The notes under the pieces are model-generated. The model made no database searches and had not been told where the DNA came from. It saw only the letters and a list, made by a program, of their open reading frames with translations. From Triops longicaudatus (lineage: Eukaryota > Arthropoda > Branchiopoda > Notostraca > Triopsidae), in the NCBI GenBank assembly GCA_022885665.1, contig JAGQDJ010000111.1, forward strand, positions 62,001 through 126,000: a DNA stretch of 64,000 nt, read 5' to 3'. Each line of letters opens with the position of its first letter. Position 1 is the first letter of the stretch. The translations under genes and the position numbers were made by a program. Shown here in pieces: positions 60,562-64,000 of the stretch.

Positions 60562-63500
60562 ATGGGTGACGATTTACCATTCCGAGCAGAATATGCCAAG
60601 ACAGGTCGTTCTAGTTGCAAAAAATGCCGTGATCCTATTCCTCAAAACAGTTTGCGTCTTGCTGTGCTTGTTCAGGTAAAAGCATGCGACATTCTCTCTA
60701 GTTTTATTGCAACTGGAACTCATTTATTCATTTTGTCTTATTTAGTCAAACAAGTTCGATGGGAAAATGACAAGCTGGTACCACTTTGATTGTTTCTTTG
60801 AGCGCCAGCGTCCGAAATCTGAAGCTGACATTGCACATTTTGACTCTTTACGATGGGAAGATCAAGAAAAAATTAGAAGTAGAATCAGCGGCGCAGGTGT
60901 TCCACTACCCAAGGAAGCTAAGAAAAAGAAAGGCAGTGCAGCTGACAAGGTGGGAACGTTAGATTACACCGTGGAATACGCGAAATCAAGCCGGTCGACG
61001 TGTCGTCAATGTCAAGAGAAAATTGCTAAAGATGAAGTCCGCGTTTCAAAGAAAAGCTACGACTCAGAACGAGCCAAAATGTACGGCCCGCAGGACGAAT
61101 GGCACCACGTGGACTGTTTCGCTCAAAGACGCGAAGAATTTGGTTTTAATGATTCCCCGGAAGTTATTCCTGGCTTTAATTCGCTCTCTAAAGAAGACAA
61201 AGATCTGTTGCGAAGTAAACTTAAGCCTTTGGGTGGGAAACGCAAAGCGGAGGTTAAAAATGAAGCCTCTGCTCCAACCAAGAAGCCTAAGACGGAAGAT
61301 GAAACTGATTCCAAGCCAGGCACCTCCAAAGATGATGAAAAGAAGAAATTGAAAGAGCAAAGTGAGCTTATATACAAATACCGGGATCCTTTGGAGAAAC
61401 AGTGTACCAAAAAGGAACTTCAAGAGCTTTTGGAATATAATAAACAAGAAGTTCCTTCTGGCGAGTCATCAGTAAGCATTCGTGTATCTTTCTGTGTTTT
61501 CCGTTATTTATTTTGTTTTAACCCCTTTTCCAGATGCTGGACCGCTTGGCTGATGCGATGGCTTTCGGAAGACTTCAGCCTTGTCCCGAATGTAAAGGAC
61601 AGCTCGTTCACAAGTAAATAGTAATGTTTAGTATTCTATAAAAAATTTTTTTAAAAAAATATTAATACTTGGAGACATAATGATAGAGGAGAACGTAAGA
61701 TTTTTTGAATGTCCTTAAATTTTTACAAAATGTGTTAATTTGTGTGCGTTAGGAGTGGGGTTGGGTATCAATGTACGGGGTCAATAACAGAATGGGCGAA
61801 ATGCACGTACGTGACGTTGGATCCTGATCGAAAGGCATTTAAGGTGCCAGATGAGTTAAAAAGCGAGCATCCTTTCTTGTGAGTAGTAAAACTTTAATTT
61901 TTATCGGAAAAAAGTAAAGTTAACTTTTATATACAACCTTGTCCAATTTTAGGAAGAAGTATAAATACGTTCCACTTAAAAGGATCATTCCAAATGTTGG
62001 AGCCCAGTCATCAACAGCCAAAGCACTAGCTCCACATACCTTGTAAGGTTTTCGCAAGATTTTGTTGTACATTAAGGGTTTAATTGAATACGTGTTTTTT
62101 ATAAAGAACTCCCAAAGTGGACACGAAACATCCCTTGAGCAATATGACCTTTATTCTTGGAGGGAAAACAACCAAAAATAAAACTGAGTTGAAGAAAATC
62201 ATTGAAGAGCTGGGTGGAAAGCTGGGAACGAAGATCACAAAGAAAGTTGCGGCTGTTATTGCCAGCAAAGGTGACTGTAATTCATTTACCTTTATAAAAA
62301 TAAGTAAATGTCGATAACTGTATAATTTTATTGAATGTTTTGTATTCTCTTATATTTACACAGAGTATTTAAGTTTTGTATGTCACAAACCTTAAATACT
62401 CGTAAACCTTAAGGTTTATTTTTCCTAGTCTTAATTACGAGACACTGTTTTGTACGTTAAATGTTTCTAACGAACTTTCGTTGCAGACGACGTTGAACAA
62501 ATGACCAAACATATGGAACAAGCCCGTGATAATGAGATTCAAGTTGTACCTGAAGAGTTTTTGGATGATGTAAAAGATTTGAAGCCAGGGATGAGTCCAG
62601 CTTTCCTAATTTCCAAGATGAATTTAGCGTCCTGGGGCTCAGAGGTAAAATCAGTGCAAGTATAAACAATAGAAACGGATCCACGAGCTGTTATTAGGTG
62701 GAAGAACGTTTGGGAATTACGAAAAAGAATCCTAAAAGTGGATGTAAGCATAATTTCACATTTTGTGTCTTCTTTCTGTCCTAAACGTCATGATTCAACG
62801 GTTCATTTCTCCTAGAAAGTAATATTTGTGTTCATTTAAAACTGTCTTTTGGAGTGAGATACCCTTGTTTGTGTGAGTTAAATGAATAAGGCACAAAGCA
62901 CTCCCATAGTAAACTATCCAAGACCGTCTGATGACCGTTAAAGCGTAAGATTGGCCTAACGGACAGATACGCGGTCGACAAAGACAAAAAGTTTCGATGC
63001 TTGTCCTTTTATTACCGATATTTGTACGAAATTGGCATGTTTGAAGAATTAGGGCAATCAAACGGTGCTTTTACACAATTTGAATAAGTGACGTATATTT
63101 CGTATTACAGTTAAGCAAAGTAAGAGCGTTCCCGAGAAGCTTACGCTAAAAGTCAAAGGAGGAGGCGTAGTGGACCCCGATTCAGGGTTGGATCATAAAG
63201 CGCACGTATTGAAGCAAGGAAGCGATCTGTATAGCGCTGTGTTGGGCATTGTGGATATTCAGAGCGACCGGAATTCTTTTTACAAACTTCAGGTCCTGGA
63301 AAGCGATAAAGGCGGAAAGTAAGTTTCATTATTGAGATGAGTAAACTCTGAATCTTTAGTGATCGTGTATGTTTCAAAGGTACTGGGTGTTCCGCTCATG
63401 GGGACGAGTGGGGACAGAGATTGGTGGTGATAAGCTGGAGAAATTTTATGATAAAGAAGATGCCATTCATTCGTTTGAAACTTTGTACGAAGAGAAAAGC

Positions 63501-64000
63501 GGTAACCGATGGAAAAAGCGTCACAATTTTAAAAAAGTGCCCGGCAAGATGTATCCGTTAGATGTCGATTACGGCGAAGTATGACAAGATGATTTCTATT
63601 ATTAATTGTTATTTTGATTTCCATTAAAGTCTCGAACTTTTTTCGTTTTTAACTGAGTTTAACATTTCTTAATTGGGATAAGCTAATTCATTTTTCTATG
63701 ACGTTCCACGTAGGCTGACGCGTCTCAGCATTTGAGTATGAAAGACTCGAAATCCAAGCTCCCAAAACCGATCCAGGAATTGATTTGCACTATTTTTGAT
63801 GTGGAATCTATGAAGAAAACCATGTTGGAATTCGAGCTGGATTTAACGAAGATGCCCTTGGGCAAGATCAGCCGTCGTCAAATCGAATCTGCTTATGGGG
63901 TGTTAAAAGAGCTCCAAGACTTAATTTCCGATCCGGGTACACCACCCATGGCCAAGTTTTTGGATGCCTCGAACCGTTTTTATACGCTAATTCCGCATGA
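60562..64000 (+). CDS. Poly(ADP-ribose) polymerase 1, 3' end beyond window
   Basis: Exons: 60562-60675, 60746-61471, 61534-61613, 61753-61878, 61953-62042, 62107-62270, 62487-62644, 62698-62743, 63111-63318, 63380-63578 and 63714 to the window edge, about 732 residues seen. PARP1 binds DNA breaks in the nucleus and makes poly(ADP-ribose) from NAD+ on itself and chromatin. Domains in order: zinc finger 1 (C19, C22, H51, C54); zinc finger 2 (C124, C127, H159, C162); basic nuclear-localisation segment (KRK at 203-205, KKPK at 217-220) followed by DETD at 223-226; zinc finger 3/PADR1 (C297, C300, C314, C324); BRCT (about 388-486); WGR (motif at 578-580); and the helical regulatory domain from about 648 ([29 protein letters not shown]), ending at TLIPH. 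Spacing is within about 11 residues of human PARP1. The catalytic ART domain lies beyond the window. The ATG at 60562 gives the standard N-terminus ([20 protein letters not shown]). Introns are 53-367 bases. Confidence 0.96.

Noticed and set aside
61064..61447. Antisense frames opposite PARP1 exon 2
   Set aside because: They are shadows of a strongly conserved coding exon on the plus strand.

Overview
This is eukaryotic nuclear DNA, almost certainly from an arthropod. Its genes are split by GT-AG introns, many of them only 53 to 140 bases long. The Collier/Knot (EBF) protein it encodes reads like the insect and crustacean versions, including a QWTE tail motif. The mix of very short introns, developmental-gene deserts and AT-rich spacers would suit a crustacean such as a branchiopod, but I cannot fix the species from sequence alone.

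Layout. 1-16.7 kb: no supportable gene; degenerate dispersed repeats, two perfect palindromes and a CRE doublet. 16.7-19.8 kb, minus strand: a seven-exon gene for an HMG-box protein with a coiled coil. 20-23.5 kb: no gene seen. 23.5-24.2 kb, minus strand: a compact two-exon gene for a small secreted proline-rich protein, with TATA box and poly(A) signal. 24.2-45.5 kb: about 21 kb without a supportable gene, directly upstream of collier/knot. 45.5-56.8 kb, plus strand: collier/knot (EBF family) in 12 exons with a 6.2 kb intron. 56.8-60.3 kb: spacer with a dispersed repeat and pogo/Tigger-like terminal sequence, then weak evidence for a minus-strand gene. 60.56 kb to the window end, plus strand: PARP1, 11 exons seen, cut off at the end of the helical regulatory domain, before the catalytic domain.

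The genes do not form a pathway. Three are nuclear DNA-binding factors (HMG-box protein, Collier, PARP1) and one is a secreted structural or defence-type peptide. The long deserts around collier fit a developmental regulator with distributed enhancers (inference). I found no CRISPR array, rRNA, tRNA or bacterial-type operon. No undescribed multi-gene system is evident. The most novel items are the proline-rich secreted gene, an uncharacterised dispersed repeat family of about 310 bases with three recognisable copies, the HMG-box protein's architecture, and the apparently truncated C-terminus of the collier gene model.
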